A DNA stretch of 64,000 nucleotides from Calonectria ilicicola (taxonomy: Eukaryota > Ascomycota > Sordariomycetes > Hypocreales > Nectriaceae): assembly GCA_020809705.1 (NCBI GenBank), contig CP085828.1, positions 3,286,001 through 3,350,000 of the forward strand, read 5' to 3'. Numbering within the stretch: position 1 is the first letter of the stretch; the number at the start of each line of letters is the position of its first letter. Below, one piece after another: positions 36,172-48,312 of the stretch. The notes below the pieces were generated by a model that saw only the letters and a program-made list of their open reading frames with translations, was not told where the DNA came from and did no database searches. A program made the position numbers and the translations under genes.

Positions 36172-37739
36172 ATAGACCGGGGCCCAGAGGACAGAGGAAG
36201 GGAACGGCAGCAGACCAGGGCCCAAGAATGGCCGATTGACGAGGCCGGAACTCGAATTCTTGAGCGTCGCTAGCGAAATGTTGGTGGAGTTTCCAGGTAA
36301 CGCAAGGAAGACAGGCTCGTCGCCGTTGAAGGGGGACCAGAGACAGAGTTCAGCGCGGGCACCTCGCAAAAGATGTCGACGATCGACCGAGCCGTGGCTC
36401 GCGTTCCTCTCATGATACAATAAGCGGGGAAGGCGATGGTGCGACCAATCAGGGGTCTCCACCTCCCGGGGGGCTAGCTCTTGTAGTAGTCTGCTGAGCT
36501 GCTTTTTCCTTGGGCCTTCGGGGTGGATGTGGATGCAAGCTTTGGCTTGGGGTCTTGCGTGCGTTTGCTCACATTTCCCGTTCAATGCTACTAACGTCGA
36601 AGACTTTTGCCTTTAGCGGGCGGCACACGGCCGAGACACGCGAGGCACAGGTAGACGTGGTTATGGCCTGCACCCACCGCACCGCACTGTGCTGCAATTA
36701 TAGTTAGTTAGGTAGATAGGCCGGTCGGCAGGTGGTGGCAGTTAATCACGGATGTCTTCCTGCACTGCGCTGCGCTGCGGTGCACCACACTGCACTGCAA
36801 CAGCGGGCAGGCCGGTTACGTGGGCGTGCTTTCTTGCTTCTAGAGTACGTGTCGGCCGGTTGTGTGGCACGGCACTGGCTGGCATTGGTGTTAGCCCTGC
36901 ACATTGGCTTGCCTGTTCGCCTAGGCTGGCTGTAGCCAATCTCTGTCATTAAGGACACTCACAAAAATAGCAATGCAAGCAAGCAACGTGCAAACCGTCC
37001 CGGCCTCCCATGCGCCCGTCCGCAGCCCGTAACCCGCAGGTAAAATGAAGCCCGTTCCGAGTGAACGGGCGCTGAGTTTCACCGATCTTGTTCTTCACTG
37101 TCTCGGTTGGCTTCTCGACCTTTGACATACCTCGGTCACCAGGAACGGGGAGAACGTCAGCTACCCGCCCCAATTCTCCCCGTAGGGCTCTTCCCTGCCC
37201 TAGATCCTCTCTCTCCTCTCCCCCCTACAGGCCTAGCTACGCCGCAATCCATCCTTGGACAGGAAATCTCGATCAACTTGGATACCCTAGACTCGCGACG
37301 GATTAACAGCAGCATGAGGCTTAGCCAAAGCCAGCAGCGAACACTACACAGCAACTCTCCATGTAACCCTTTTTGCATCAGGTGCTCCGAAGAAAAATGC
37401 ACAACGGAAGTAAAGTAGGGGGCAACCAAAACAAACAAGGGAAGACGCAGAAGATCCCTTCTGGTTTGGCCCTCCTTCGCCTTGGAGCGATTGAGGCGCG
37501 CTGCCCTTGCCCCCCTTCCTGAATTCCCCCACCCAAGTCTCACCCTGGAGCCATACCCGAGCATTTGTCTCTCCCCTCACACACTCCCGTTCTGCATACG
37601 ACGTAGTCAGTTACCAACCCATGACCGCTGCCAACCGACAACGGGCGTCGCGGAGACGGCCCGGTTGACTTACGAGAGCAGAAACGCGGGCACCAAAAAA
37701 TGCATAATTTTTCAGCACATCATAGCGCAGAGAGTTTGG

Positions 37740-37763
37740 ATGGGCATGGGCATGAGCATGGGC
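37740..37763 (+). repeat. ATGGGC hexamer repeat (4 units)
   Basis: Four tandem hexamers ATGGGC, ATGGGC, ATGAGC and ATGGGC, followed by looser GGCATGGCA units. It lies in noncoding sequence and uses the same unit as at 15058 and 58091. Confidence 0.75.
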
Positions 37764-38856
37764 AACGGCATGGCAACAGCATGAAGCATGGATGGCAATG
37801 ATAAGAGCTTGAGCTCGAGCCCAACAGGATGAGGATGAGCTGGTACCAGCATTCAATCGGCAAAACAAAGCATTGACATCAGCGTCAGCCGTCCCTCTCT
37901 GAGTCGCCGCTTAGCTGTATATCATCCACTCGCTCCCCACGGTGGGGTCCTCCGGTCTCGCCATGCATCCCCCCGTGCGACTCGACTTCAGGCCTCATCA
38001 ACTTGGGTAGGCCTGGAGTCCCTCAGCTTTCTCGTGTTGTCCAGGTGCATATATCACTCACAGCTCTAGAAGATGCGATGCAGCCAGCCAGCCTGCCCCC
38101 TCTGATCGGACGACGGCTAGTAGTAACGTGAGTCACCTTTCTCGTCTCGGCAGCCCAGGCTTTGCCTCAGATTAATGGGTCTTCACCGCCGTATCCAGTA
38201 TTTCCCTTTTTGAAACGCCATGGGCGAATCCCAGGCGTAAAACAGCCCAATACTCGAACTCAAGTCTCGTCACTGCTGCAGTGATGAGCTGATCTGCATC
38301 TTCTTCTGTCGCTTCTGTCACCACACGGCACCCGTAATCCCCTGATTGCTCTGCCGCTGTACACACGCCTACCACCCATTGTCTCCCGGCTTCCGGCTCT
38401 GTCCACCGAGGCACGCAGGCCAATCTCCAGGGTTCCGGGGTCCAGGGTTACAAGATTCCAAGCATCCCTCCGAAGCATACACCCTCAACTGCCGGGGCTC
38501 ACTTTTTTCCTTTTTTTCAAATATGCTCCATGATCTGCACCGTCATTGTTTTTGTGACTTTAGTACGTAGTTGCGGCCGAGCCCGTCACATGCGCTATCA
38601 CTACGTATACTACTCTCTGCTATAAGCCCCCCCCAGCACTGCCCTCCTGCAGCCCCCGACGAATGGACTGGCGCGGCGACCTCGCCAATGTCTCATTGCC
38701 TCCCACCCTTTCAAGCCGTTCTCGTCGAAAAAGGCGGTACATTTGAGAAGCGTAGGGTAGTAGGGCAGATGCTGAAAATGGGACGTGTCGAAGGTTGGCC
38801 GCGCCTCCAAATGACGGGACCGGTCGGAGACACGCGACCTAGGCCGGTTGATCATC

Positions 38857-39830
38857 TCACATCTGCTCATCCACCTCCCATTCTTTCCTGAGCTTTTCAA
38901 GCCACTCACCCTTCTCTATCCAGAGTCGTTCCAACCACGTTGCCAATTCTTCATCCTTGACAGGCAGAGACTCAATGGGGAATCTCCGGGCTCGCACGTG
39001 GAACCTGTATCCGCCCCGGCCGCTTATTTCCGGCACGCTGAGCGTTTCCCACATAGAAGGTGCGCTCTGGAACATTCCTTGGTGTTGGTAGGCGATGGTG
39101 AAGTCGTACACTGCCTTGACGTGTGGTGCCTCGCGGAGGTGCTTTACTGTTGCAATGAAGCCTTTCGTCCTCGGGTACAGTAGATGCATCGGCTGTCGCC
39201 GATTTCCAGTGTGACAAAATTCCATCGACTGTGCATATTTTTGTTTAGTAAAGCGAGTACCCTCGCTGAAACTGACAAGCCCTGCTCGTGGCGTTAGCTA
39301 TGTATGTCCATCAATTGAACCATCGACTAGTGCTCACACGTCGGGAAGCCTTTTTGCACAATGTTCGAGAAGACCCGATCCAGCTCTGACTTGTCCCTTA
39401 GCCAGTTGCGACTGACCAGGGGCATGCCGATCGCCCAAATACCCCATCCAAGGAAGGGGATATAACGTAGCTCAGCCTTGGAAAAATAACGACACCGCCC
39501 CAGCATACCACATCTCTGAGCTAAAGCCTGGACGAGATAGAAATCGGACCAGGCGAGATGGTTTGCTAGGACAATGGCAGATTCGCCGAAAGGCAGGGGG
39601 TCACCAGAAATGGAGATATGAGCTCCATTGAAATGGGTAAAGATACTTTGGATCCAGATCCAGATGCATTGGGCGATCCAAGAAGATACGTCATAAACAA
39701 GTCGTGGTGCGATGACCTTTAGCGGTAACAAGAGGGACAGGACCACATCGGCCTGGAAGAGACCGACGAGTAATGGTCCAAGAAGGGCGAGGCCACGGAG
39801 GTGGGTATGAAGGGAGCGAGGCTGAGCCAT
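38857..39830 (-). CDS. PlsC-type lysophospholipid / 1-acylglycerol-3-phosphate acyltransferase
   Basis: Two exons, 39830..39338 and 39281..38857, join in phase to 305 residues; the intron is 56 bp. Block I of the family is NHLAWSDFY, with the catalytic His91-x4-Asp96 pair. Block II falls around FLGWGIWAIG, and block III, SFSEGTRFTKQKY, begins just after the splice junction (Glu171-Gly-Thr-Arg174). A hydrophobic N-terminal segment (about 12-42) anchors the protein to a membrane. The C-terminus is charged. Known relatives (yeast Cst26/Psi1, plant and animal LPLATs) put acyl chains onto lysophosphatidic acid or lysophosphatidylinositol at the ER; the exact acceptor cannot be read from the sequence. 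It sits in the same orientation as Rim15 but 3 kb away, so an operon-like link is not suggested. Confidence 0.92.
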
Positions 39831-40479
39831 TGTCGCATTGTCACAAATACTCCAGGACAGGCTATGTAGAGCCTACATTTATTTATGCCTGTAGTCGTCC
39901 AGAAGGAAGCTTTCCAACAAATTTTGGTGGCATGGCGACGAATGATAGCAGTCATTCCAACTGTGGCCACAGGTAGCGACTCGCCGAGAGACTGTTGAGA
40001 CCCAACCAAAACCTTCCCCCAGTGCGGCGAAAAGAAACAGTTGTATTGATACCGGCATGTGAACGGATGTTCCGAATCTGCATCATTTCCCCCCTTCTAA
40101 AAACCTGCCTCGGAAAATGCAGTACAAGTCCTCGGTGTTGTGTGGTCTAAGGCCTATGTGGTACTGACGTACAGCAAAGACAGGTGGTGACGCAGGTGCT
40201 CCGAGTGTCCCCATAAATAGCCGAGAGCCCCGTGAGTGTCATTGGCGACCAGCTAGCTGACACCATCACACCCATCCAACTGACCCAGAATTGTAGTTTG
40301 AAGCTTTGTTGGGGACCGTCTTGAAAGCTAAGGAGTAATCTCGAGGTGGGGGCTCTGGCGAATGGATCGTGAACACCACGACGTGAATCCGTTCACGTGA
40401 TGACATTTATGAATGAACCACCGCAGTTGTTATTTGGGCACGTATTAGTAGTGTGGCGACATGCGAGTAGTTTCACCCT

Positions 40480-43360
40480 AAACATTCAGCACAGATCAGT
40501 TTCCCACAGTCTCATTCTTTCCCGCTAACAGCCATTTTCTTCAACTAATTTGCATCCGCCTCTCAGTCTCAAATCTGTGGCAAAAAAGACTCTCAGTCAT
40601 TCTCGAGGTGCATTCTTGTCGGATTTGGCATACTTGATTTTCAAGTGATTTAGCTAAAGATGACCAAATTATTGCAAAGTGCCATTCAAGGAAATAACCG
40701 CACAAGCTAGGCCTATGCAGCATATCAATAGCTCGTTGGCTTGCAGATTTCCCTTCAGATATGCTTACGCCAACCTAGGATATAAAGTGCGAGGATTTAG
40801 ATTTGACTAAGAATAACCTTCGGGGTTGGGAAGACTTGCGATCTATATTTAGTATATCACAGTATTTACGATGAACTTGTGTTGTAATTCAGTAATAATG
40901 AAGCTTAATTAGTACAAAAAAAACCCACGATTTTCCTCGAATGCTTTCTGAATTCATAAACAAATCACCACAAGTCACCGTTTCCTTTATCATAGTGTCA
41001 AGACTAGTCTTCCCATAAATGAAACCCTTTAGCCTTGTCGCTATAGTAAAGAAAGATGAGTGGATTATCGCACTGAGAACTGTCATATATAGGCATCGGC
41101 GACTTGCCTTTGTTTAATTTAAAGCCGCCTCAATAAAATTAACTAATTTAGAATTTGTTGACTTTTTATATGATTGCCCTCTTACGATGATATTTGCTAA
41201 TTAACGCCGCGGACCATTACTATTTCTTCCGACCAGTTAGTACTAACAGTATGAATTTACCGGGACCAAGATTAGGACCGATAGTGAACATCATAAATAA
41301 TTTTAGGAACCTATTAGAAGTTCGATTTACTGCTACTGGGCGTCACTTAATCATATCTTTTCGCGCGTATTGCAAATGTGAAAGTAGCTTATAGGGTGAG
41401 GCGAGGTCGCAATTTTTTGATGACCAGTGAAGTAAAATATCACTTCTGTCAATGAGAGCATGGAGCAGGAAGCGTACTTTCTTGAACAATTGTATTCTTA
41501 CGACATGAAAACTGTTTATAGCCCACGCATCACGAATGACCAAAGCAAGCACACAACCCAAAAATTATTCGCCCTATCGCATTCATGCGTATCTTTATTT
41601 GCCATGCATTCAGTTATGTATTTTAATGGTCCATCAGAAATTTTGGCTTTGATCTCCTTCACTACCAATATACGTCCCATTGCAAAGATAGGAAGGAATT
41701 TGTGCCTGAAACTAGTCGAGATGAGCCTCTAAAGGCCCGGATCACAGCAAAAATTAGGCCTGGAGCACTATGTGCAATTGTGCATTAAAATAACCAGTTG
41801 AAATCTTGGAAATTCTCGCAAGTTACTAAATTATATCAGATGTAGGAGATGGAATCGGCAAACTTTGCTCATCTCAATTGCTCGTGCGCCGCTAAAATAG
41901 GTTGGGCGAGATAATTGCAGTTTGCGTTGGACAAGGCATGAGCCAACACCTTCCACATAGGCTTAGGAAACAGAGAATGGTGAAATGAAATGTGAGCAGG
42001 CCCGAATGAATCACTTTGACGGGTTTCACCAGAATTTCAGGACATGAATTCACTGAAGGATGTACCACTCTCGTCATGGATTCACTCCCAACAAAAATAT
42101 ATTTAAACAGCCGCTCATTGGCAAGAACATGACCTGAATTCTTTCATAAGGGAAATTTCCTAAAGTGTTCTGGTGACAAAAAACAATACGGCAAATTGAG
42201 CTATTTGGCCATGCCTGGCTGCCTAAATCATTTTTGCTATCAATTTCAATCATGTGCACTATTCGGATATATATATACCAGTGCAGATCTTGCGAGAAAA
42301 CAATAAATAATAAAACAGACACGGAAACCTGCGAAGAATCGAACTCGCCGGAGCGAGTATGCAAGATCCAGAGCATTGAAGAGCCAACAATCTATGTGCA
42401 CCCTGATGAATGCGCTGGGTGCAGCCCGGGGAAAAAGAGAATCTCTAATGAGCCACTGAATGTGAGGGGTAACTACAAGAAAATTAGATAGGCCAAGGTT
42501 AACGCAACTCGCCTAACCCATTCGAACGAGAGGATGAGAAACCATCGGGATGCATCATCATTCGTCCAGTAATAAATATGACTGCAGTTATCACAATCCA
42601 ATTGAGTAGACCCCAAATAATAGCACTCTAAAACTATGAAGATGGTAGTAATTCAACAACCTACTTTGGTAATTCATCATCAGGCACCCTTGTGTTGAAA
42701 AAGGATAGCTCTCATGCCGAAAGTGTATTGCGACACCAAGAAATCAAACTAGGCAAGCCAGCCAGCTGCAAGACTAGACCACTAGATTATTTCATGCAAA
42801 TTTCACAAGCCTAATAATCGGTTTTAACAAGCCTTCCTAGTCGACGTTTTCCCCACACTCCCTTTGACACCGCCGTATTCATCTGATACATTTTGGATTA
42901 TCTAGTACTGGGCAACAATATCAATATGCCGCTGGAGGCGTGAAAATACCCGTGATTAGAATTTCTCCTTGGTCGAACTAGACTGGGTTCACTCTTGTCA
43001 TTTCCGATATAATAGTGCCTCGGTTTGTCAACAGCAGAGTGATCAATGTGTCTAGCAAGTGGTGTATAAAAAAAAAACCCAGTACATCATGCCATTTAAA
43101 CCAAGAAGCAAAAACACACATCAAAGAAAACGGATTAATTTTTTTTTAGAAAAAAAATAATAAATCCGCACACTATGAGTGTGCTAACCGTTTTCCTTAA
43201 CGATCATTGTTGCCTAATTTCCTATAATTTTCCGGTAACTGTGTTGAGATTGCGTAGGCGTTTTTTAGCGTAACCACCTACCTATATTGGAATAATGATT
43301 TGAGAATTAACTTTTACCTGGAGTTGTGACTAAGGTTAGTTACTTCGCCTCGGATTAAGG
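40480..43360. other. AT-rich gene-free block
   Basis: Over about 2.9 kb the sequence is visibly richer in A and T than its flanks, with stops in all six frames, many TTAA/TAAT words and homopolymer runs (for example near 43065 and 43140). The longest open frames are about 60-100 codons and match nothing I know. The edges are estimated by eye. Isolated AT-rich blocks in filamentous ascomycetes are often transposon remains degraded by repeat-induced point mutation. I cannot recognise an element here. Confidence 0.6.
43126..43195. repeat. Nested inverted repeat in the AT-rich block
   Basis: Outer arms GAAAACGG (43126-43133) and CCGTTTTC (43188-43195) are perfect and extend imperfectly on the outside. 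Inner arms GCACACT and AGTGTGC (43168-43174, 43178-43184) flank a 3-nt loop. Between them are T and A runs. It could fold as a hairpin or be the end of a decayed element. Confidence 0.6.
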
Positions 43361-44380
43361 GTATTCCCGCTGCAACGATTTTGTTGATGACATGCAGCGC
43401 AGTAGCGGTGCTTCGGCCATCTCCTCTTTAGCATTAAGAATCGGTCATCATCCTAATTCCCATCCTCATACTCGCCATTGGCACGCAGTCTCGGTCGGAA
43501 TACGACGAGGTCAGAATTTTGCATCATCGTCTTTCCTCGTGCTTGTATTCGGCCGGCGTTTATTGACCTCCGCATTTGGAATCAATCAATGGGGCCGTGC
43601 GCTACCGAGCACTAACTATCGCAGTACATCTCCGGTGCATCTCCTGCGGCTACCGATTGCCAAATCTTGAGCAGGTTGGAGGGGTCGCCGTTCACGCTCT
43701 CCAGACCGTGTCATTCTTGCCATCATATCTTATCCGAGCTCTAGCAAGCAAAATATTCTCCGGGAGGCCGGAGTTCATCCCCACCTCCCTTGATTGTTGT
43801 CGGCCCCCGCGTCGCCGCCATCTCGTGCTTTCATCTGCCGGCCATCGGTCGGCTCTTGAGATTTCTCCACCGGCCATAAGCTGTGGAGACGGCTCAAGGG
43901 ACGGGAAGACGGGGATTTGGAATAGATCCTGAGAGCATCTTGTTGTTGCCTCTGCCGCCTTACCTAAGCCTTTCATCCGAGCGCTTGTTGGTGCTGTTCT
44001 GTCTATCTTGGTCATCTCTCCACTTGGGCGGCCGACTCACCGTCGTCCCGCCCTCAAAGGGTCCGCCACCCTGATCAGCAACACATCACCTCATCCTCGT
44101 CCCGATTCCCGACGTCTCCGACAACACCAAGGACGTCGGGGACGCTGTTCGCCGCGGAATCAATTCGCCAGCCGACTCGGCAACAGAGTTCCAGGCCCTG
44201 TATTTGTACGTTTTCAGGGTCCTGCACCTGCACATCCTTCCATCCCGCAGCACAAACCCCGGTCTGCCACGGCGTCCCGCTCCGCCATTGCCTTGCAAAC
44301 TTATCCACTCATCCACGATTATCAACAGCTGACCGATCTTCCAGGGACGCACAGTCAGCAGCTAGGCGAGGCGCCTAGCC

Positions 44381-45722
44381 ATGGCTTCCTCTGCATCACA
44401 TATGTCGGCATCAATGTCCCCAGAGCGAGGAGCTGTGACCTCAGAAGGCGAGGCCAGCTCCTCAGGCCTCGACCCCGGCATTCTTCAAACCCTTACTGAG
44501 AAGAGGACAGCACGCGGTAAGCGCATCCATCACCTTGGCTACTGCATCCGGCGGTGCAACTGACCCCAAATGTAGATGGAAACCCCCAAAAGAAGCGTGG
44601 TCCCAAGCCCAATAGTAAGCCAGCCTTAACAAGGCGCCAAGAACTCAATCGTCAGGCTCAGAGGTAAGTTCATTGGCCATTTTTTCGCAGGCTTTATGAA
44701 TCTCATCTCCTTTAGAACGCACCGAGAGAGGAAGGAATTATATATCAAAGCTTTAGAAGATGAGGTCCTGAGACTTAAGGAAGTCTTTAGCAATGTCTCA
44801 GTAGACAGAGAAAGGCTCGCCGAAGAAAACAAACAGTTACGAGATGCACTGGTACAGAACGGTATCCCTCTAGGGAGCCCGGTGAGCTTAACCAGTCATG
44901 CCCTTGGTTCCTCCAGTCTCACGCCGGCCATGACGGCCAATTCTACCCCACCATCAATGGGCTCGTCAAGCCACATCACGTCGAGTGACCATCCGCAACT
45001 CTCTGGTCATCAACTTCTAGACTTGACGCGAGATGCATCTGGTCGAGGAGGGGTAGATGTGGACCAGGCAGGAATTGATTTCGTTTTAACGTACGGCAAC
45101 TTCCCTTCCAAATCCAAGGATCACCTATAATCTCTCCCCTCGTGACTCGGCACATTTTTTTCGTTGGGCCACGAGATGGGGAGAGATTGGGTTCTGCACC
45201 GTTTTCAGACTGGCTAACACTTTCGATTTCGTCGAGGGGGTACGCAGTCTCGAGAAACCCTGCAAAGCACATTTCCCGTTTATGGCTGAGCGAAGAGCCG
45301 ATCCAGAAGGAGAAGCGTGTGGCCACGCGCTAATGATGTCGTTTCCACCCGATCCCTCCCTAGATTCAAGGTCAGAGTTCCTCGTTGGGAACAATTTTGC
45401 TCAGACAGACCCCACCTGGTCTAAACCCGCCAAGGCCGATCTGGCGACTTTGATGGATCTGAGCAAACGGTTGGATCTTGATGGTGAGGTCACTCCCATC
45501 ATGGCGTGGGGCATAGTGCTGTCCCATCCGAGAGCACACGAACTTGGTCTGAGACAGTTCCGGACACTTGCAGACGACTTGATGCAAAAAGTCCGATGCT
45601 ATGGGTAGGGAGATCTGTCCATCTGCCCAATGTTTTTTCGGGGACTAATTTGAGTCGGTAGTTTCGGTGCTGTGATGGAGGAGTTTGAAGTGCGAGATGC
45701 GCTCGATGGCGTCTTTTGTTAG
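44381..45722 (+). CDS. bZIP transcription factor
   Basis: Five exons, 44381..44516, 44576..44663, 44716..45090, 45248..45604 and 45662..45722, join in phase to 338 residues. The basic region ELNRQAQRTHRERKE contains the bZIP signature Asn70-x7-Arg78 and is cut by intron 2 inside codon 75. A leucine-type zipper follows (LYIKALEDEVLRLKEVF, then RLAEENKQLRDAL). A Ser/Thr-rich linker leads to a conserved C-terminal domain, GIDFVLTLEKPCKAHF, GHALMMSFPPDPS, LMDLSKRLDLDGEVTPIMAW and the final RCYGFGAVMEEFEV. This domain recurs in a fungal bZIP group of which I do not know the function. Reading exon 3 straight through would stop at 45130 and lose that domain, so the 157-bp intron 45091-45247 is needed. 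The start at ATG 44381 has a good CAGCC/CTAGCCATGG context. Confidence 0.9.
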
Positions 45723-46441
45723 TTTGACGTTGCCGTTTATGATTGGGCGGGGTAATCTCATGTTGGGCGATTTGGGAATAGGGAGTACGGGTTGGGATAG
45801 ATATCCATCGTCTTCATTGAAATTGGGTAGCGATTCGGTGCAAACATATGGTCAAAAGCGAACAGTGGATAACGCTCTTTTTTCTATGTTCAAGGTGTAT
45901 TAATTACTGGTTGGACAAAGCTTGTTCTTATATAACGCGCCCCCCAAGTGATAAAGTTTTCTATTGAAGGTTCAAGAGTGTCTCAGCAGCGCCGTAATCC
46001 TTAATCCTTGGGTACCGAATAATGTTACTGCCAGCTAGTACTCGTGATTGGATCACGAGCTAATCCTTGGTGATAGTATATTTCACGCATGTTTTAACAC
46101 GCCCCCACTTATCCTGACTGAGCCAACTCGTTTATCCTCTTGGCCAGCCAATGATTTTACTGATCCAAGAGTTGCCGAATTTTGTCCCATTCGCACAATT
46201 ACCCTACACTAGATATTGGGTTCATCAACGTGGCTGGTGCTGTGGCTAGTAATCGCCCACAAACTTGACGACCAGTGTGCCGCGGGGCTTTTTTTGCGGC
46301 CAAGATGCCCCACACCCCACCCCACCACAAATTCATCGTGGGCGTCCAAATTCAAGTATCGCCGGTTAGAAAGCGCAAGTCCTTGCCTCCCCCACCTGCA
46401 CGCGCAACGCCGAACCGTCAGATCACAGTTGCTCCTTAACC
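45723..46441. other. Intergenic region bZIP to eIF3d
   Basis: 719 bp: AT-richer bZIP 3' flank on the left, the eIF3d promoter and a short leader on the right. CCCCACCCC tracts lie near 46310-46325 and pyrimidine tracts near 46380-46440. No gene is seen. Confidence 0.5.
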
Positions 46442-48312
46442 ATGGCGGACTCACTCGACTACGTCCAGATCGTCGAAAGCTGCCCTCCGGGCGACGGCTG
46501 GGGCCCACCGGTCACCACCGAGACCACTCTCAACGGCGTTCCATATGCGCCGTTCTCCAAGGGCGACAAGCTGGGCCGCATGGCTGACTGGACCGCCGAA
46601 GGCAAGGACCGTGAGCGTGGTGGACGTGCCCAGTACAACCGCAACTTCCGAGGTACGATGTCACTCAACCTTCCCGTTAATCTGATGACCGGATTATTCA
46701 CTAACACCTTGTAATAGACCAGCAAGTCTACGGTTCCAGCCACGCCGTCACCTTCAACGCCCCTGTCGCCGAAGATGAGTCGACCTTCTCCGTCGTCAGC
46801 AATACTCGAGACTCGACCAAGTCCCGATTCGGTCGTGGTGCCGTGTTCACTCGCGGCCGCGGCCAGCGTGGTGCTGCTTCTACCGGTCGTGGTGGCCGAC
46901 AGGCTGTGCAGAGGACTGGAGCTGGTGGCCGACAGGGCGGCTACGGCGGCTATAACCAGGGCGGACGCTCCAACACTGGTGCCCGTGGACGCCGATTTGG
47001 TTGGAAGGACTACGACAAGCCTGCTCGCAACCGCGATGCTAGTATTAACATCAAGGCCGAGTGGAAGCTGTTGGAGGAGATTGACTTTAACCGCTTGGCT
47101 AAGCTGAACCTCGACACTGACGATGGTGAGGATCTCGATGATTATGGATTCCTCTACTACTATGACCGCTCTTACGACAAGCCTCCCGTCAAGGGCGCCG
47201 AGAAGAAGCTCATGGCCATCGACCGTGCTGCCTACAACGTTACCACATCGTCCGATCCCGTCATTCAGGAGCTCGCAGAGAAGGACGAGGCCACCATCTT
47301 CGCCACTGACAGCATTCTTTCCATGCTCATGTGCTCTCCCCGTTCCGTCTACCCCTGGGATATCGTCATCTCTCGACAGGGCAACAAGATTTTCCTGGAC
47401 AAGCGTGAGAGTGCTGCTCTTGACATGGTGACAGTCAACGAGAACGCTGCCGATGCCCCTCTCGATGCCGCCGATGGTGGAAAGGACACCATCAACCAGC
47501 CAGCTGCCTTGGCCGAGGAAGCCACCTACATCAACCACAACTTTGCTAACCAGGTTGTACACGAGAGCGAGTCCTCCAAGGTACAGCTGGCCCATGCCAA
47601 CCCCTTCTACAACTCCTCTGAGGACACCGACCCACCTGCCAGCAAGGCCTACAAGTACCGACGTTTCGATTTGTCGACCAACGAAGAGCAGCCCGTGTAC
47701 CTGGTTGTGCGAACTGAGGTGGATGCTGTGCAGAAGAACGGTATCAGCGGCGACGACCAACATATTACCATCAAGGCCCTCAACGAGTTCGACAGCAAGG
47801 CTCCTGGCAGTGGCGGCGCTCTTGACTGGCGCAGCAAGCTTGTTACCCAGCGTGGTGCTGTCGTTGCCACTGAGATGAAGAACAACAGCTGCAAGCTCGC
47901 TAGATGGACTGTGCAGAGTATTCTGGCTAAGGCCGATTTGATGAAGCTTGGGTATGATCTCCTAGAACTTTTCGTATGTGGATGAAGCGATAAGAAGCTA
48001 ACAATTTCTAGATTTGTTTCTCGTCTTAACCCCCGTTCTAACGACAAGCACGTCGTCCTGGGCGTGATCGGCTGGAAGCCTCGTGACTTTGCCAACCAGA
48101 TGAACCTGTCGCTTTCTAACGGTTGGGGTATCGTCCGAACGATTGCCGACATGTGCTTGAGCAGCACCGAAGAGGACACCAAGTTTGTCCTCGTCAAGGA
48201 CCCCAACAAGTCCATCCTGCGCCTGTACGAAGTCCCTGTCGGCACCTTCGACGAGGAGGAGGAAGAGGAAGAGCTATTGGAAGAACAGCCCGAGGAGGCT
48301 GGCGAGCAGTAA
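46442..48312 (+). CDS. eif3d: Eukaryotic translation initiation factor 3 subunit D
   Basis: Three exons, 46442..46652, 46718..47951 and 48012..48312, join in phase to 581 residues, the usual eIF3d length. Conserved stretches include the opening [85 protein letters not shown] and [14 protein letters not shown]. An Arg/Gly-rich segment lies between residues about 125 and 185, and the C-terminus is very acidic (Glu-run). Family knowledge: subunit d is attached to the periphery of eIF3 through subunit e, and its cup-like domain can bind the mRNA cap for specialised initiation. Codon use is highly biased, consistent with strong expression, and explains the 434-codon antisense frame over this gene. 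The leader after the promoter looks short, without an upstream ATG close by. Confidence 0.97.

Larger units (their letters stand above)
35816..38856. other. 3 kb intergenic region upstream of Rim15
   Basis: No gene is seen. It holds the Rim15 promoter (left) and the acyltransferase 3' UTR (right). It has hexamer repeats at 36148-36171 and 37740-37763, and a CTGC/TGCA-rich patch at 36762-36805. The frames at 36052-36585 and 37157-37564 (minus) are low-complexity and overlap frames on the other strand. Confidence 0.45.
39831..44380. other. 4.5 kb gene-free interval containing the AT-rich block
   Basis: This is divergent between the acyltransferase (minus) and the bZIP gene (plus). Its left 600 bp look like normal promoter sequence. 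The centre is the AT-rich block described separately. From about 43.4 kb base composition returns to normal, and this part is probably the long bZIP leader. No intact gene is seen. Confidence 0.5.

Noticed and set aside
36052..36585. 177-codon minus-strand frame upstream of Rim15
   Set aside because: Overlaps a hexamer repeat and plus-strand frames; no domain. Likely Rim15 leader or promoter sequence.
42330..42420. tRNA-like stretch (a T-loop-like TTCGATT on the minus strand beside a CTCGC/GCGAG hairpin)
   Set aside because: The T stem closes by only three pairs and I could not build acceptor, D and anticodon arms around it. Probably a chance hairpin in the AT-rich block.
43392..43932. Overlapping 92- and 118-codon frames before the bZIP gene
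   Set aside because: No domain, competing minus-strand frame, and position fits the leader/promoter of the bZIP gene.
46459..47763. 434-codon open frame antisense to eIF3d
   Set aside because: It is a shadow of the strongly biased codon use of eIF3d, which avoids codons that read as stops on the other strand. It has no domain and the sense gene is certain.
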